Shown in pieces: positions 44,313-56,700 of a stretch of 64,000 bases of DNA; the first letter of the stretch is position 1, and each line of letters opens with the position of its first letter. A model generated the notes under the pieces. It searched no databases. It was not told the DNA's origin and saw only the letters and a list, made by a program, of their open reading frames with translations. The translations under genes and the position numbers were made by a program. This DNA is from Lindgomyces ingoldianus (Eukaryota; Ascomycota; Dothideomycetes; Pleosporales; Lindgomycetaceae), in contig NW_022985178.1 in assembly GCF_010093535.1 (NCBI RefSeq), positions 214,505-278,504 on the forward strand, in the 5' to 3' direction.

Positions 44313-45583
44313 ATGACCACATCATCTAATCCTCAACCGAAGGCAACTTTTCTCTGGTGATGATGCGATAGGGTCTACCGATGGTAAGGTGCATGAGATG
44401 ATGGTTTTGATGGAACGGCATAAGTGGTGGATTACTCTCGTTGACCTTTCCCAAAAATTGACTTTTATTTATTTGCTTTCAGAACTTCCCTTCCTCTCCC
44501 TACTCTCTTACCTAGCGAATGATTTTTCAGGTCTCAATGGAGTCGTGGCTGGTGACAGCAAAGAAATTTCAGGGCAGGATGTGAATGGAGTTGTTCATGG
44601 TTTGGGTCCAAGGGATCGCCACTCGGGCTTTCCGGTACTTAGGTCTTCACTTAGGTAGCCCATTAATGCGAGGTTATCAAACTTGCTAATTTATGTGCTT
44701 TAGAATTTACGATATGGTGACTTACGATACTAACACCAACTGCAAAGGGGACACGATGCAGAAAGCGAAACTTCGCTGCACGCGCAAAATTGAATATTCA
44801 CCAGTCTTTCCAGCCGCTCTCTCCCACCAAACACCACCTCCCAAATAATAAGGGCTGAGCCGAAGAACAGCCTTCAAAAGCACAAGCCAACTCCCAAACA
44901 AGAGTTCCGACTGGGAATGTGATGTGTCGTCTAACATAAAATTTTCCCATCTCAACACGAGGACTGCAGACCTGACGAAGAGAAAGAGGTAAGCAGGCGA
45001 GTTCTTCTCCCCTCCATTTTCCCCTCCAACAACCTCATGTATTAGGAGAAAGCAGAGTGAATATGAAGGGTTACAGTTTTATATGTGAAGAAGGAGAAGG
45101 AAGGCGGGTGGGGAATTTGATTTTAGGATTTTCGGAAGGTGACTAAGCTAGTGTAATAGTTTGGGCTTGGTGCGGATTGTGGAGCCTTACCATTTTAGGC
45201 ATAGTCTGATTTAGTCGAGACGATTTGATGCGGTGCAATTTGGTGGTGGGGGAATGAAGCGGGGCTGGTCTTGTGGGTGCGGTGTTGTTCACTCTGCTGC
45301 TGCTGCGAGTGTGACTCCTTTGGTCCTGAGTTTTACTGTTGTGCGTTGGCTTTGGGGACTTGGTATTTCTTGTGGTGAATCTTGGTTCGTTCACGTTTTA
45401 AAGTTTGGCACGCTAGGTATATAAGAACTTCGCGGGCTGTCTGGGAGACGACGTTTTACACCACACACCACACGACAGCCCACTGCTACACCGACTCTCC
45501 GACCCTTCGCCCAACAACAATTTACCAGAGAACTCTTTTTCTTGCACAAACAACTACGAAAAAGGCTTTCCCGTGCAGAAATC
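44313..45583. other. Argonaute 3' flank and PP28 promoter
   Basis: No frame with a domain. The first part should hold the Argonaute 3' UTR. The last 170 bp contain a TATA box and a leader for the next gene. Short open frames such as 44389-44658 (+) and 45143-45394 (-) are unsupported. Confidence 0.5.
45418..45425 (+). promoter_or_regulatory. TATA box of the PP28-like gene
   Basis: TATATAAG lies 159 bp upstream of the ATG at 45584. It is followed by an A/C-rich leader containing ACACCACACACCACACGAC. The distance is normal for a fungal promoter. Confidence 0.55.
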
Positions 45584-46464
45584 ATGTCGTCAGCACGAGG
45601 CCGCGGCGGCAAGTTCAGCAAACCTAAACGTGGTGGTACGTCACCCGTTCCATTCGCCATTCTCCGCTTCGGTGATTGATCACATTGAGCTAACCTTTCG
45701 AGCATGCAGGTGGGAAACACTTCTCTCGAGACCTCCAACCGCTCAATGCCGATGGCGAAGTTATGGGCATGTGGGGTGTACGTTCTTCACTCTCCCTCTC
45801 CCTAAGTCCCAGCCTTGAACCCGGCTAACACTCTCTCTAGGACGAGCGCCCCAAGAAAATAGATGAGGATGGCTCGGAAGAAGACGACGAAGACGAGTCC
45901 TCTGAGGAGGAGGGCTCAGACGACGACGCCCCAAAACAAGAACTCACGCGCGAAGAACGCCGTGCTGTAGCGAAAGCCCGTAAAGCCGCCGCCATTGCGA
46001 AGCAGAACCAAAAGACCGCTGAGCCAGGGGACTTACCTCCTTCCTCCTCTGAAGACGAGGACGATGACATGCCCGCGAACCCGAACCACACTGCGAAGGC
46101 ACGCTCGCAGGCTGCTGCCCCGACTCCCGTTGCTACTGCCGAAGGCAAGGGCAAGGAGAAGGTCAAGGATATCAACCAGTTGAGCAGGCGGGAGCGGGAG
46201 GCGCTTCAGGCGCAGCAAGCGAAGGAGAGGTATGAGAAATTGCATGCGGAGGGCAAGACGGAGCAAGCGCGTGCGGATTTGGAGAGGTTGGCGCTTGTGC
46301 GTGAGAGGAGGGAGGCCGAGGCCGCGAGGAAGAAGGCCGAGGCTGAGGAGAGGGCCGAGCAGGAGAAGGCGAAGGCGGAGCAACTTGAGCGGGAGCGCAA
46401 GATGCGTGAAGCTGCTATGGGAGGTGGGAAGAGGGGTGGTAAGGGCGGGAAGAAGAAGGCGTAA
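45584..46464 (+). CDS. PP28/PDAP1-like casein-kinase-substrate protein
   Basis: Exons 45584-45635, 45710-45777 and 45841-46464 (247 aa). Introns are 74 bp (GTACGT ... GCATGCAG) and 63 bp (GTACGT ... CTCTCTAG). The N-terminus is basic and Gly-rich ([20 protein letters not shown]). It is followed by [20 protein letters not shown] and a strongly acidic Ser-rich stretch of CK2-type sites ([17 protein letters not shown]). The family domain lies at about residues 155-215: [20 protein letters not shown] and [20 protein letters not shown]. The tail is a Lys/Glu/Ala coiled-coil-like helix ending in a Gly/Lys cluster. Mammalian PDAP1/PP28 is a phosphoprotein that binds RNA and PDGF; its exact role in fungi is unknown. 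Confidence 0.92.
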
Positions 46465-47048
46465 AGTTGAGTTGATACTCGGGTTCATGGGAGTTGCATG
46501 TTGCATATAGGATGCTTGCTCATTGCATAGCTTGCGGGCGGGACATCGGGTATCGTGGGCGGACGATATTGCCATGATTTTCACGACTGAGGGACGTAGT
46601 GCAGGACATATGAGCGAGGTGTCCAGAGCCGAGCTTCTAGTAGATCAGATTATACAGGTCCCTACAGATACGATTTCCTTGTCGAACCTCCTGCTCCTCA
46701 TGGCCCCGTATTTTCAAAATGCATACGCCCTCCTGGTGACTTGTCCTGCGCGCCGAGTATCTCTATGACTACACTCGACACGAGTATATTACGTCGAGCC
46801 AATTGACTTCTCCAACAGCATATCCAGAACATTCGAAAAGCATTCATATATTCGTATCAACATTCGTGACTCCTCTGCCTTAGCCCTTTTCCACAACAGC
46901 CACGCACAGGCACAGCCGCACTTTCAGCGCAGCATCGCTCAGACCGCCCGAGGACCTCGCCCCACCAACCACAGCTCAAGCTTCCTCGAAGTAGCTTCGA
47001 AACACCATCACTTTCGCAGCATACATAAACTGCCTTTCCTATCCCGCT
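46465..47048. other. Intergenic, promoter of the HNH gene
   Basis: No gene is recognised. The last part is a C/T-rich leader-like sequence leading to the upstream ORF. Confidence 0.5.
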
Positions 47049-47165
47049 ATGTCTCCCTTTCAAATCCAAGCCGAATTCGAGTTCCAGTTCCCCCCTTTAC
47101 TACTCCTACCACTTTCTACCACCTCACGATTGCTAGCGGACCTTTTGCGTCATCGCAATGGCTGA
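47049..47165 (+). CDS. Upstream ORF overlapping the HNH start codon
   Basis: An ATG at 47049 opens 38 codons that end at TGA 47163-47165. The stop lies just inside the main gene, whose ATG is at 47158, so the two overlap by 8 nt in different frames. The peptide starts MSPFQIQAEFEFQF and has a Leu/Pro run. Whether it is translated cannot be told. If the leader includes it, it would lower or condition translation of the HNH protein through reinitiation or leaky scanning. Confidence 0.4.
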   Translation: MSPFQIQAEFEFQFPPLLLLPLSTTSRLLADLLRHRNG

Positions 47166-48042
47166 ACCTATTCCCGCCGAGGAAGTGTCGAACTACGAAA
47201 CCTTCCGCGAATGTCTTTCCGAGCCGGTGTTGAGGGCCTTGTCGGCGCCGGCTGAGCAGCCGAAGAAGAAGAGAGCGCATCGGAAGAAGGGTGGGAAGAG
47301 CAATGGCGAGGGGAACGAGGCTGAGGCAGACGCAAAGGTGGGGAATGAAGATGGAGACTTAGAGAAGGATACTGACAGCAACGACGCTGAAGACTTGGGT
47401 GAATTCATCGATGTGCGATCCATTGCCGCCATCTCCTCTATCGTCTACCTTGCTAACAAACCTCCACAGTACCTCACCTCCCAAATCTTCTCCTCCCTTC
47501 CCACCCCCTTCCGCACCCTAACCCACTCCAAATACAAAGACAGCCCCACTCTCCAAGCCCTCTACACTGTCCCCCTCTCTATCTCCACCACCACATCTCT
47601 CCTCTCCTCTCTCGTCCCCCCCGCCCTCGACAGCCTCTCATCTTACGGCCTCCTCCCGTCTCCCTCTGACGCCCTCGACCACCGTAACTTCTTCGTCCCG
47701 ATATACGAATCCTACATATCCGCCGTCACGGCTCCGCCACCCATCTGGTCGACCACGAGAACGACGGCGTGCGAGCTGTGTCATCGCGAGTGGATTCCGT
47801 TGACGTATCATCATCTGATTCCGCGGTCGACTCATGCGAGGGTGTTGAAGAGGGGGTGGCATACTGAAGATCGGTTGGGGAGTGTGGCCTGGCTGTGTAG
47901 GGCTTGCCATTCTTTTGTGCATAGGGTTGCAGGGAATGAGGAGCTGGCGAAGCAGTGGTATACGGTGGAGTTGTTGGAGGGGAGGGAAGATGTTAAGACG
48001 TGGGTGAAGTGGGTGGGGAGGGTGAGGTGGAAGAAGAGGTAG
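47158..48042 (+). CDS. HNH-domain protein (294 aa)
   Basis: A single exon from ATG 47158. Residues 1-85 are disordered, with a basic cluster (KKKRAHRKKGGK), possibly a nuclear localisation signal, and then acidic repeats. A helical middle part includes RSIAAISSIVYLANKPPQYL. The C-terminal HNH fold has CELCHREW, then TYHHLIPRSTHARVLKRGW and WLCRACHSFVHR. These are two CxxC pairs that would hold a structural zinc, plus the paired His of the active site. This points to a metal-dependent nuclease fold, as in related fungal and bacterial single-HNH proteins. The substrate is unknown. The gene ends about 240 bp from a convergent neighbour and has an overlapping upstream ORF. Confidence 0.88.
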   Translation: MAEPIPAEEVSNYETFRECLSEPVLRALSAPAEQPKKKRAHRKKGGKSNGEGNEAEADAKVGNEDGDLEKDTDSNDAEDLGEFIDVRSIAAISSIVYLANKPPQYLTSQIFSSLPTPFRTLTHSKYKDSPTLQALYTVPLSISTTTSLLSSLVPPALDSLSSYGLLPSPSDALDHRNFFVPIYESYISAVTAPPPIWSTTRTTACELCHREWIPLTYHHLIPRSTHARVLKRGWHTEDRLGSVAWLCRACHSFVHRVAGNEELAKQWYTVELLEGREDVKTWVKWVGRVRWKKR

Positions 48043-48278
48043 AGGGTGGGAGATGGGGAGTAAGGGATGGGGGATAGGGGATGAGATGTTCCGGTAGCTG
48101 TGATGTTGGGAACTGACTGATATATGGGGAATAATGAGGGTTGCGATGCTGAAGCTAATGAGACATTCTGTTGTTGTCTGTTTTCTGAAATCTTGCGCGA
48201 AACTAATGCTGTTATCATAATCATTCTCCATGTCATCGCTCGGTCCTTCCACCGCCCCTTCCCCCACTGCTTAGTATC

Positions 48279-48989
48279 CTACCACCACTCAACCGTACTC
48301 TCCCCGTCCTCCCAATCATCATCGTACTCCTCTTCCATCACCTCATACATCCACCTCGAGTAAGCCTCCGGTTCCCTCCTAATCTCCTCCCTCAACGCCT
48401 CCTCATCCTCCTTATCATCCTCCATCTCATCAAACTCATCCTGCTCCCTCAGCGTCTGCACTTTATTTTTCGCCCACCATCGTCTAATGTGCTGTCTATC
48501 TTTCACATACTGATGAAACAAAAACAACACCGAGACGTCAAAATACCCTTTCAGTATGAGATTGAATTTCTCATACCACCCTAGCCTCGGCCAGTATCTG
48601 TACATGAGCCTTTTGTATTCCTGGTTTTGGAATATTGGGCTGGGCGGCAGGGGGGGCGGGGTCCATGTTGCGGGGGATGCGCCGTTGCGCTTGGCGTGCT
48701 TGGAGAAGGCAATGGAGGTGGAGGTGGAGGTGGAAATGCCTTCTCCTGACACAAAGGCAATGATTGAGGCGATGGCGAGACTACCGATGAAGAGGAGGGT
48801 GTAGATGTTTGTACGAAAGGCGATTCTTGGGGGTGGAAGACCCCGTGTATTGGCTGGGGTGGATGAGGGCATAATTATCGTGAAGGCTGTGACGAGAAAG
48901 CCGGTGATGAGGATCCTGGAGAGACTTGCTTGACGAGCGCTTCGTTGCGAGGGAAAGAGCGAGATGTTGACTGGCTTGGATGAGGCCAT
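48279..48989 (-). CDS. Small two-segment membrane protein (236 aa)
   Basis: One exon with ATG at 48989. Two hydrophobic segments are visible: ILITGFLVTAFTIIM (about residues 26-40) and IYTLLFIGSLAIASIIAF (about 62-79). A Pro-rich stretch follows (TWTPPPLPPSP), then a conserved-looking segment (YRYWPRLGWYEKFNLILKGY) and FDVSVLFLFHQYVKD. The tail is very acidic (EFDEMEDDKEDEEALREE and EVMEEEYDDDWEDG). I do not recognise the family. The organelle and topology cannot be inferred from sequence alone. Confidence 0.75.
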   Translation of the reverse strand: MASSKPVNISLFPSQRSARQASLSRILITGFLVTAFTIIMPSSTPANTRGLPPPRIAFRTNIYTLLFIGSLAIASIIAFVSGEGISTSTSTSIAFSKHAKRNGASPATWTPPPLPPSPIFQNQEYKRLMYRYWPRLGWYEKFNLILKGYFDVSVLFLFHQYVKDRQHIRRWWAKNKVQTLREQDEFDEMEDDKEDEEALREEIRREPEAYSRWMYEVMEEEYDDDWEDGESTVEWW

Positions 48990-49537
48990 GGTACAGGGTG
49001 GGATTGGGGTGAAGCACTAGAGCTTTGTAACCAGAAAAGTCGGTGACAATGAGAATGCGGAGCGTGTTGGCGGGTCGATGAGAGAGCAGTATTCTTGTTA
49101 TCTTCGCAAGGTTCGAACTTGATAGATGAAGTGGAAGTGGAGAAGATGGCAGAGTGCGGAGCTGCGAGCGTATGATAGACTTGCTGTAGGGATCTTCGAC
49201 TCTGTATTTTGAGGAATCCGTGTTTCCAACAAAACCAAGTACTGTCTATATCCAAATACTGACAGAGGATGAGTTGAGGAAAGGCGTGTAGAACCAAGAG
49301 ATTACTCAGATCAGCCACATAGGTAGGCATGGAATGCGGACAAACTTGTACGCCTCTGGGAAGGAGCGAATGGCTGGCCGCTGTGTTGCAACGCAAAGCA
49401 TTTTTCTGGCATCCTGTAAGAAGCCACGACGGACATCAGACAGAGCATTGCGACGCTGAGAAAATGCAACTCCTGTGGGATGCTTTGTGAAGAATTCATC
49501 ACTATAATCTTGGCTCGATGCGAGGAACTCTCGCCAT
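48990..49537. other. Intergenic, no gene seen
   Basis: Lies upstream of the membrane-protein gene and downstream of the dehalogenase gene, both on the minus strand. It should hold a promoter and a terminator. Open frames here lack domains. Confidence 0.5.
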
Positions 49538-50321
49538 CTATTCTTTACTAACATATGCCTCCACTGCACTCACTACCTCATCCAACCCCCGAACTTTCAT
49601 TGTCGGCCTCCCCATCTCCCCATCAACTAACTCATCCACCCAACCCAGCCCACTCCGATCCACCCAACACGTCCTCATCCCCACTGCGTTCGCCCCCGTC
49701 ACGTCAAACGGATTCCCCGAAATCAACCACACATCTGTCTCCTTGCCCTCCTTCCCAACCTTCCTACACAAGTAACGATACACCTCCGGACACGGCTTAA
49801 ACCTCTGCACGGGCTCAACAACGACGACGTCTTCAAAGACATGAGCGTGGGGAGAGAGATCTGGAGATTGCGTGAGGGAAGCGGAGATCATTGCCTTTGT
49901 GCCGTTGGAGAAGACAACGGCGTGAAAGTGGGGGTTGGATTTGAGATGTGAGAACAGAGGTGGGACGTCTGGGAAGAGGGAGAGCGTGTTATAAGCGTTC
50001 ATTAGACTGGTGATTTCTTGGGATGATAACGTGACTCTGGATTCGGCGAGGGCGTGTTGGAGGGATTTTTGCGTTACACTGGAGAACGGTTCATATTTAT
50101 CTGGGGGAACTTAAGGATTTGGTGGCGTGGAGAGGAGGAGAGAAGATACTCATGCTGTTCAAGCGCCATGTATACTCCAATTGATACTTCCGCCATTCTT
50201 GCGCTATATTTGCTGCTTTTTCTGGTCCGAAATGCGATGCTAGTCGTGTGGCGATGCTTTCTGTGGAGAGTAGTGTGCCGTATGCGTCAAAAGCGAGAAT
50301 GATCTGTCCTTTTGAAAGCAT
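49538..50321 (-). CDS. HAD-superfamily haloacid dehalogenase, type II
   Basis: Exons 50150-50321 and 49538-50100 (244 aa). The 49-bp intron starts GTATCT and ends GTTCCCCCAG, phase 1. The catalytic set of L-2-haloacid dehalogenases is visible: nucleophile D12 and the nearby Thr in AFDAYGTL, an Arg in QEWRKYQLEYTW, the FSNGTK motif, the Lys and Tyr of RFKPCPEVYRY, and the Ser/Asn/Asp triad in ISGNPFDVTGA. The family hydrolyses carbon-halogen bonds of small acids or related substrates. In fungi the physiological substrate is usually unknown. Length is typical of the family. No pathway neighbours are seen. Confidence 0.93.
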
Positions 50322-53300
50322 CTCAAAGAGGAGGATATTAGAATAGTGATGAGCAAGTGCGTGGTGAGAAGGACTACTTGGACTTCAGATTGATGGAAAG
50401 ATTCCAGATCAAATGGCAGGGAAACATTGGAAGCGGGGGGTCGCTGGCTTGCTTATTCCGATGCCCCGCATTGCCGACATCTCTTCCACCTGAACTTGGA
50501 TGTTCGGCAGCCATTCCTCGTGGAGATGTGCGAGAAGTACTCTTCTGAAACCCTAGGCTCTGGCGTCGACTTCTTGTACAACCATGGCTCGTAAATCAGG
50601 GGACTTGCACGATGACATAATACCCCTGAGAAAACACATGACATCAGCATCAGCCGTACAACCTATCTTGAGCTAACGAGAAGCAGGATGTTTGAGAGTG
50701 AGCCCAATCCCAAGCGACGGGACCCCATCAACCATAGATGCGAATTGGAGCTCACGACAATTCGGTCAAATCCCTGAATCGTAAACAGCCGGTGGCGTGT
50801 CTGGTGGCGGCTGTTCGGCTCGTGCAACTCTACGATACGTGCGGAAGAAAGTGAGACCTAGGATTGGGCCGAAGGTGTTGCTATCTGGTCGAGAAGAATG
50901 CTGTGATGTCGAGTTGAATGGAGACCTGGATTGAAGAATGTATATGTGGTTGAAATATTGCAGAATATTCGCACCGACCAATGGTTTGCGACGCATGCAT
51001 TGAAGAGGATCTTGGAGGCCTTGGTGGGCGGCTGGAGATGCTATCAAAGAACTCAAATCATGCCCCCAGCATTGTCGATGATGAAACGCAGATGCGGAGA
51101 GATGTTAGTGCGAGCGATAAGGATGACCTATCTTTGAAGCGGAAGGCACTTCCTGTATTTCCTAAAAAGGCAAGTAAGCTGGGTCACGAGATGGCCTTAT
51201 TCGGGTCAGTTAAGATGCTTCGACCTCTTATTGTTCCTTCTGTTCGGGTCTTATTACAGCCATTGAAATATCTTAGGATTCGTATTTGACCGTTCAAGTT
51301 CTGGTAACCGGTGAGGGTTCTCATTTAAGACTCAAATTTGTTCTTGCGAAAAGACAAGTGTGTGGGAGTTCTAGAACATACAAAAAGTGGAAAGGCGGTG
51401 ATATGCTCTTGCTGCGGAGACTTTTTGGTGGTGTCGCAACTAAACATGCAGAGCATCCAGGGAACACCCTGGACGATTGCCAGAGAACAAAGGTTTAAGT
51501 TTCGGGTATCGTAAGGCACAGGAGGGTGCCATCGGTCGGACCGCACGAAGAAGTATATGATCTTCGAGATATAGCTGTCAGACTCTGGGTCTGGATTTGA
51601 GGGGAAGTTTATGCACCCAATCGTAATCGGCGTGGAAGAAGACAAAGGTGTCGAACTGGGGTTACACATAGTGCTGGAAAAGTTTTGAGTACGTGTTTCG
51701 CGGCCGAGGGATTCATGCGGGACCCCGCATGATGTGGCAAGTTTGATGTCTGGAAAAATGCATTTCTAGAATAACCGAGAGCTAGTCAGATGCTTCTAAA
51801 GAGAAGCATGTGTTGAATGCAAAAGTTTACGCAAATGTTGGGCGGGTTCTGGTGCATATGGGGAGACGCTCGAATGCTTTGCTTCTTCATGCGCATGCCA
51901 CCGCAAGGCTTAGAAGATGCGGGCGAAATTAAAGGCAGACGCTGTGAGACCTGGTTTCGTGAGTGGAGACAGAAGGAATGGTCGAGTCAGAAAACAGACA
52001 TCTCGTTTTCCGATGCGAGAAAAGTAGGATCTAAAATAGAGATAGAAGTTGGGCGCTGTAGTGGCCCCAGGAACCATTGTTAGATACGCCGTGTGATAAG
52101 ACCTTTAGCGCCCGGAAGATACAGACGGAGATGACATGTTCAGGGCCGTTTTTGGGATGAACTGCCGCGTGACATGCAGACGGTCAGTCTGGAGAGGGTG
52201 TCACGATGGCCGTTAAGCTGTGAACTGGTTCTCTTCGCGTGGCCCACAAACAAGCAAAAGCAAATAGCAAAGGGAGCATGGGGAGCCGAAAAGTAAATGG
52301 AAGGAAAAAGAAATGCGAACGTTCCGCGTGCAAACAGGTGCACGACGGCCAGGTATGTCTCACAGATGGCGCAGGCTGTCGGTCAAGGACATGGAGTGCT
52401 GCAAGCTGTGTTCCTTCCAAGCCAAGGTTCCAACGCTCCAAGTGCTCCACCCATGATTCCACTCGGCGAGCCACGGAACAGCTCCCAGTTTCCGGAGCCC
52501 CGAATGTGAGAGATGAAGGCGTTGACCAATGAATGGGCGATGCAAGGCGAGACCTGATGGAGCCAGTTGATTTTTGGATGTTCCTGCCGGTGCCCGATCA
52601 AGGCCCCGCGAGTTCTCGACGTGTTCCTGAGGGCTGTCTGGATATATACAATGCCGGGCAGCGTCCGGATTCGGGGTGCTCGCGTCCTGGATGGGCAATT
52701 CGATAGCGTGGAGAGGGAGCGGGCCTGGTGCTGGCCTGGCGCTGGCCTGGTCGAACAGCGATCCCTGATTCTTTTTTCTCCCGCAAGGAACACACAAGGG
52801 ATGGCTGCCCGCGACCGAGGCGAATTCAGGGGTTAGCCCGTGATTGGCCAGAGGCCGCTCGTCTCTGCGTTTCAGGGTGAGGGTTGCACGATGGCTGCGA
52901 GCGGTGCTATGCCTGCAGCAGCGTGTTGGAGATGACGAGAGCAAAGGACGACAAGCAGCGCGGCGCTCACAAACAGTCTGGCAAAGTCAAAGAATCGTGA
53001 CGGCGATCGCCTTGCCCGTCCCTCTTCCCCCACTCAGCAGGGTAGGCCCCCGGTCACAAGCCAATAGAGGGTCGCGAAGGCCTAAGAAAAAAGCTCCTAA
53101 TAGTCGTCTCGCTGCCCTCTATACAGCCCTTGGCTCTACTATAACTCAACGCGTGCTCCCACCGCGTCCACCCCCAGCCCACGCGCAGCCTCTCCGTGAT
53201 TGTGTGAATTACTGCAAGCACGCTGCATCGGTCCGCCACTGTATCTGGACGCGCGCAGCAAATGCGTGAACGTCTTGGCCCCTGCCACACCGCCGTTAGA

Positions 53301-53736
53301 GACCCCTGAACGACGCCAGACTGCCGAGTCCCCAACTCTCCCCACAGCGACGAGCACGATCCGCAAATCTCAGCCTGCTTTTCTCGACTGTGTCATGCCG
53401 GAGGGCCGTTTGCCTTGACACAGCGCAGAGGAGGACCAGCAGCGCTGGCTTCTCGACTCACAGCACACAGCACACAGCACACAGCATCAGGGACACCGAC
53501 TGCTCGAGCAACCGTCACCCAACGCCGCAGCCCGCAATTGACGCTGCACCTTTCCGGCTCCGCCTGCGTCCTCAATTACACGACGATAATCCTTCCCAGT
53601 CGCTTGGAAGCCGCCAACAGGCCTGCAGTCTTTGTTCTCCGTACGCGCTCTGTTCGGAGGATGCTCCCTCGCGGCAGAGCTGCATCTACTCCCTCAATCC
53701 TTAGCCCAGATCGTTGAAGGTAGCGTCGAGAACATA
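50322..53736. other. Long intergenic stretch, no supported gene
   Basis: About 3.4 kb without a convincing gene. A plus-strand frame at 50981-51289 (starts MVCDACIEEDLGG) and a minus-strand frame at 50766-51056 (ends PPPDTPPAVYDSGI) overlap. Each looks partly protein-like, so one could be a piece of a small spliced gene, but neither can be completed. The last kilobase is GC-rich with simple repeats and is probably the promoter and leader of the Sec7 gene. Confidence 0.45.
53461..53486. repeat. CAGCACA microsatellite
   Basis: Three perfect 7-bp units and a partial fourth, in the leader region of the Sec7 gene. Confidence 0.8.
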
Positions 53737-56700
53737 ATGGTGGACTACAACACCACCTCTAGAGGCGACCTGCGGGACAGCTCACGCCCGGCGACACCCA
53801 CCGGCCCGACGAGAACAAACAAGGCCAACGGGAAGATGCGCGCGCTAAACACTCGCCCGACGCAGCAAGAGACATTCTTCGACGACTCCACCCCCGTTGA
53901 CAATTCCAAGGGCGGCGACAAAGAACACGATCCCTCTAGGGATTCACACGATCTGTCCTTTGGCGACGGGACTAGGGACTCGGTCGTGGACAACATGTTG
54001 CTGTCGCTCGACCAGCTTCCCACGGGGGCCTCTTCATTTACCGACCCCGCTACCCTGTATTCCAATTTTGACGACGACGATTTCTTCTTAACAGATAATC
54101 CTTATCCTCCACCGCGGCCTTCTCGTTTGCGGGGTCATACCTACACCTCCTCCCACTCCTCTGACTACGACCTGCACCCTGACGACACTTCCTCCCGATA
54201 CTCCAGCCACCATTCGCGGGGGCGAAGAAGTAATAGCAGCAACAACATTCAACATGCGCTGAGCCGTAAAGAGAGTTTGCGTGGAGGCTATCCTGTTCCC
54301 CGGGAGAAACAGGCAAACGGACTGTTTGGAGAGTTTCAGACAGCAAGCCACTCAAGAGGAGGTGGGAAAAAGGGGAGCAAGGGCAGCGGCTCCTCTAGCA
54401 TGGATTTTGGATATTCGCAGGCTTTGGGTACTCAACGGATAGGTTTTGGAAATCGTTCAGCCAGTTTTGACCATGGAAATATGGCAGATAGATCAAGGAT
54501 ATCGCCAGTTAAGACAGAGTCCATTTTGGATAGAAGCCGTCCTGCATATCAAACTTACAACGAATATGACGCCGCTCCACAACCTACGATTCCGGCTGGC
54601 CCCAGGAGAGCCCAGCAAGCACCACCCGAATCACCTCCCGCATACCCGCCCCAACCATCATATGCTCCCCCACAGGCTCCGGCGCCACGGCGCAAGAGCA
54701 GTGTACGGTCGAGCAGAACACTGCGCAAAAACAAAAGCCAACCTGAGCCGAACATGAGACTCCAGGCACAGGAATTTGTCAATGCGAGCAAGCTCCGCGA
54801 CCTTCCTCCAATACCGTCGTTGCAAGGCCCACCTGCCCCATCACCAACCGTGGCTACACGGAAACACCTGCAACCTAATTCCCCAACGCCCGTCACCACG
54901 CCGAAGGAGAAGCCGGGCTTCTTTAGGAGAGTGTTTGGCGGGTCGTCAAGAAACAGCCAGCCACAGCTGTCCAGTACTTCAATTAACTCTAATCCCTCAC
55001 ACCACGAGGCATCTCCCGCCTCGCACCGTACAATCGATTCCTATCCAACAGACTCACAAACACGCCCTCGAACAACCCCCAGCAGCACTAACCACATTGC
55101 CTCCCAATTGAAGTCATTACCTAGAGTGCCTCAAACAGCCAGCTCGGCACCAAGGGAGCCACCGCAACCTGTGCAGCCCTCGCTTGCAAAAAAACACTCG
55201 TCTTTCTTCCGGCGGCGGAAGAAGTCCGTGTCTGAGAGTACAAAACCTCCCGTCATGGCTATTGAGTTCAAGCCACCAAAACCAGATCTTCTTCCTGCAC
55301 AACCTAGCCCTGGAGTTAGTAGTCTGCGTAAGGTGATGAATCCGTACCTGGGCGACCTTGCAGGCCCTGCAGAGACATACTATGACTCTCGGGAGCACCA
55401 ATCCACAGGCGAAGGCCTGACAAACGGCGAGCATCCGAATGGGTTCTCGCCAGGTTACAAGCCCCATAAGGATGCAACGGTCCGCACGATAAAGCCGGGC
55501 TCCCGTGGCACTGACAATACTCCTCCGTCTTCAAGGGATGCGCAAGTTAAAAAGATGCAATCACTTAGCACTGACAGCCCTAAACTCAAGCTGAAGATGA
55601 AGCACGGTCGGACAAGCATGGCCAATCCACAAGACGACTCGTTCCTTGCTGATAGCAGCAGCTGCAACGACGATGGCAGTACGTGCGCTACGCCGTCGGG
55701 ACCAGATGAATCGCGAACCGGGAAGGCGAGCAGTGGTGAAAACAAGAAGCGGGCCGACCTGCTTAGTCCTCAGACAGCCGATTCTAGTTCAAGCAAGACC
55801 AAAGCGACGGCTGGAGCAGCATCGGCCTCCCAGTCTGCGTCTGATTTGGAAGACGACGGCTGGGTCGTCACGTCGCCGACCAAGAAGGAACAGACGTCGC
55901 TGCGGAAATCAAAGAACAAGTCGAAGCGGGTTTGGCTGGAGCCCACGTCCTCGGAAGAGAAGCTGGATGATGCCGAAGCTGACAAGATGTCGCTGCCTTT
56001 GGAAGGCGCGCGCACGTCACAGCAGTCATTCCAGAAGGCGTCGCCGACGTCCGCCCAAGCCACCACGCCCTCGTCGGCGAGTGATGTATTCCATTCTGCC
56101 ACGAGTCTCCCCGTGGTGCAGGTCGAGAGCCGCGAGTCTGAGGTCATGCCCGCAATCATTGAACGCCGCCCTTCACAAGATGCAGCACCCACAGATGCTG
56201 ATCGGGGGCGTGCTCTCCAAATCTTCAGTGGCGATGAGGACTCGATCAGCAAAGCCCAGGCGGCTGCCATTCTCGGTGACTTCACCCCATCGAGCTTACG
56301 GCTGCGCAGGGCCTTCTTTGAGCTTTTCAACTGGTCTGGCTTCAACATACTCATGGCTATGCGCGACTTGTGCGGCAAGCTTGTGCTGAAAGCCGAAACG
56401 CAGCAAGTCGACCGTATTCTCATGAGTCTCTCTGAACGGTGGTGTCAATGCAACCCTAATCACGGCTTCAAAGCCACAGGTAAGTCCATCACCCTTGGAA
56501 TTAGCGCAGTTTGCTGACCGGAATGTAGACGTTGTGCACACTATCTGCTACTCTGTGCTTCTTCTCAACACCGACCTGCACCTTGCGGACATTGAGACGA
56601 GAATGACTCGTAGCCAGTTTGTCAAAAACACCCTGCCTACCCTTGTTCGCGTATGCAAGGAAGCCGTCAAGGAAGCAGCCGATGAAACGTTACGACCACA

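Noticed and set aside
50766..51289. Overlapping frames on both strands (MVCDACIEEDLGG... and ...DTPPAVYDSGI)
   Set aside because: Each looks partly protein-like, but no complete exon set, domain or consistent start could be built. Left as unsupported.
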